From: Bacteroidaceae bacterium
Lineage (GTDB): Bacteria > Bacteroidota > Bacteroidia > Bacteroidales > Bacteroidaceae
Reading direction: 5' to 3'
Length of the DNA: 33,013 bases
Assembly: GCA_024398535.1 (NCBI GenBank)
Contig: JAKSIY010000016.1
Coordinates: 1-33,013, forward strand
The notes beneath the pieces are model-generated. The model had not been told where the DNA came from. It ran no database searches and was given only the letters and a program-made list of their open reading frames with translations. Made by a program: the position numbers and the translations under genes. Shown piece by piece: positions 32,199-33,013 of this stretch (the first letter of the stretch is position 1; each line of letters opens with the position of its first letter).

Positions 32199-33013
32199 TT
32201 CCCCATTCGTGGGTGGTTTTCGGGTGAGTCCGTGGCGGGTTGTTTTGGCGGTTCGCTTTCTACGCTCATCACGGACGTCCGTGTCGTAACGTTCGCGGCG
32301 ACAGAAGCAATTCTCCTGCGTATAGCACTACTGCGTGTCCTGTCGCCTGTTGCTCCTTTTACGCCCCGACCGTTGTTCCGTTCTTCGCTGATGCCCGCTC
32401 TCCGCCAAAACGATCCCGCTTCTTTACGGAATCTCACGCATACCATTTCTCCACGCATGCTTCTCCGCATGCTATGGTAATCTTGTTCCCGCGGGCTTCC
32501 CGAGTGCGGAGGTATTTCTTTTGCCGCGAGCGTGTTGGTCAGGTGCGAGGGTATATCTTTGACCGTGTGCTTCACCGCGTGCGGGAGTTTTCCCTGATTT
32601 CGCCAAAGAAGGAAACGCAAACCTGCCCTAGGAGGTAACTGGCCGGCACTAGCGTTTCCTTACCCCCTGAAATAGGCCCTAAGGGAACGGCAAACTCACT
32701 CAGAAGCCCCAGAATGCCACATAGTGTTTCCTTGTTTGGCGGATTCCGGCAAAGTAGGAACCTTGCGTTCTAGACCATGGGGAGCAGAGAGCTTGCGTGC
32801 CAAATTCACGGAAAAAGAGAAATACCAACGCACACGGATTAAAGAAAATTCCATTTGCGCGTAGAGTATTCTCCTTCCTGTGCGAAATGTCAAGGTGAAC
32901 GCTGCGCAGTGAGAGTGGTGAGCGCGGAGCAGTGCCGCAGGATGCGTCCTTCGCAAGAGAGCGCGTCTAGGGAGCGCCGTTAAGAAAGTGATGACGCGGG
33001 AGGAAAAGGGCGA
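32199..33013. other. Gene-poor region of 815 bp with inverted repeats
   Basis: No open reading frame here has a recognisable start context, domain or family. Composition is unlike the neighbouring genes, with many CG-rich palindromes: CACGGACGTCCGTG (32270-32283), CCCGCGGG near 32490, and a doubled GCATGC near 32455-32471. AAGGAAACGC (32609-32618) pairs with GCGTTTCCTT (32652-32661). A TATCTTTG box at 32554-32561 could start a plus-strand RNA. I found no tRNA or 16S rRNA start, and no RNase P match. It may be a long repeat, an unrecognised RNA or a leader of a gene beyond the window. Confidence 0.4.
32609..32661. repeat. 10-bp inverted repeat
   Basis: AAGGAAACGC (32609-32618) and GCGTTTCCTT (32652-32661) are exact reverse complements separated by 33 bases. 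A partial third copy, GTTTCCTT, occurs near 32727-32734. It is the most regular structure in the gene-poor right end. Confidence 0.5.

Noticed and set aside
32186..32620. A 144-codon minus-strand frame in the gene-poor right end
   Set aside because: Very Arg-rich and without domain, signal or promoter; it overlaps the end of the barrel gene. I cannot exclude it fully but do not call it.
32696..32956. An 86-codon minus-strand frame near the right edge
   Set aside because: No recognisable family, start context or codon bias like the neighbours.
32200..33013. RNase P RNA, tmRNA, tRNA or the start of an rRNA operon in the right-end region
   Set aside because: None of the conserved sequence blocks of these RNAs could be recognised on either strand.

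Overview
The window looks like a chromosomal segment from a member of the Bacteroidota, most likely Bacteroidales and perhaps Prevotellaceae. Several things point there: repeated TAnnTTTG-type -7 promoter boxes instead of sigma70 boxes; a Bacteroides-style capsule export set (Wza lipoprotein, BY-kinase, PHP-type phosphatase); a DUF4954 protein; lipoproteins with an acidic stretch after the Cys; a type IX-like C-terminal sorting domain; and the L-galactose pathway known from Bacteroides. The genus cannot be fixed from sequence reading alone. No rRNA, tRNA, transposase or CRISPR array was found.

Layout. (1) 1-2600: the 3' part of a UDP-glucose 6-dehydrogenase gene and a separately promoted GHMP sugar kinase, bracketed by short palindromic repeats sharing GGGGACAGGTCATCG. 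(2) 2772-13859: one tightly spaced operon, wza - wzc (split by a frameshift) - cpsB-type phosphatase - nagB - DUF4954 - glmS - duplicated outer-membrane barrel - manC. It joins polysaccharide export and its phospho-control to hexosamine and GDP-mannose precursor supply; no glycosyltransferases are in view. (3) 13869-20232: a lipocalin, then both arms of hexuronate catabolism, uxaB-uxaA on + and uxuB-uxuA on -, converging on a terminator that lies inside the end of uxaA. (4) 20279-21145: a zinc metallopeptidase. (5) 21235-24765: a four-gene operon (lactonase-type amidohydrolase, zinc alcohol dehydrogenase, aldo-keto reductase, HAD phosphatase) matching the L-galactose to D-tagaturonate route; its product is the substrate of the UxaB encoded nearby. 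(6) 24759-25994 (-): a queuosine-precursor transporter followed by queF, led by a 5' UTR in which I can fold a complete preQ1-I riboswitch pseudoknot ending four bases before the start codon. (7) 26351-32198: a large coiled-coil surface lipoprotein and an OmpA-family anchor, a strong terminator, then a secreted protein with a C-terminal sorting domain overlapping a barrel gene. (8) 32199-33013: about 815 bp with no convincing gene, rich in inverted repeats.

The strongest observations are the preQ1-I riboswitch, the L-galactose/tagaturonate/altronate pathway assembled in adjacent operons, the GHMP kinase with a galacturonokinase-like GAH signature, the frameshifted tyrosine kinase with its Gly-Tyr tail, the palindromic repeats around the kinase gene, and DUF4954 locked between nagB and glmS. 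None of these is proven to be a new system; the DUF4954 cluster, the kinase and the palindromes are the best candidates for undescribed biology.
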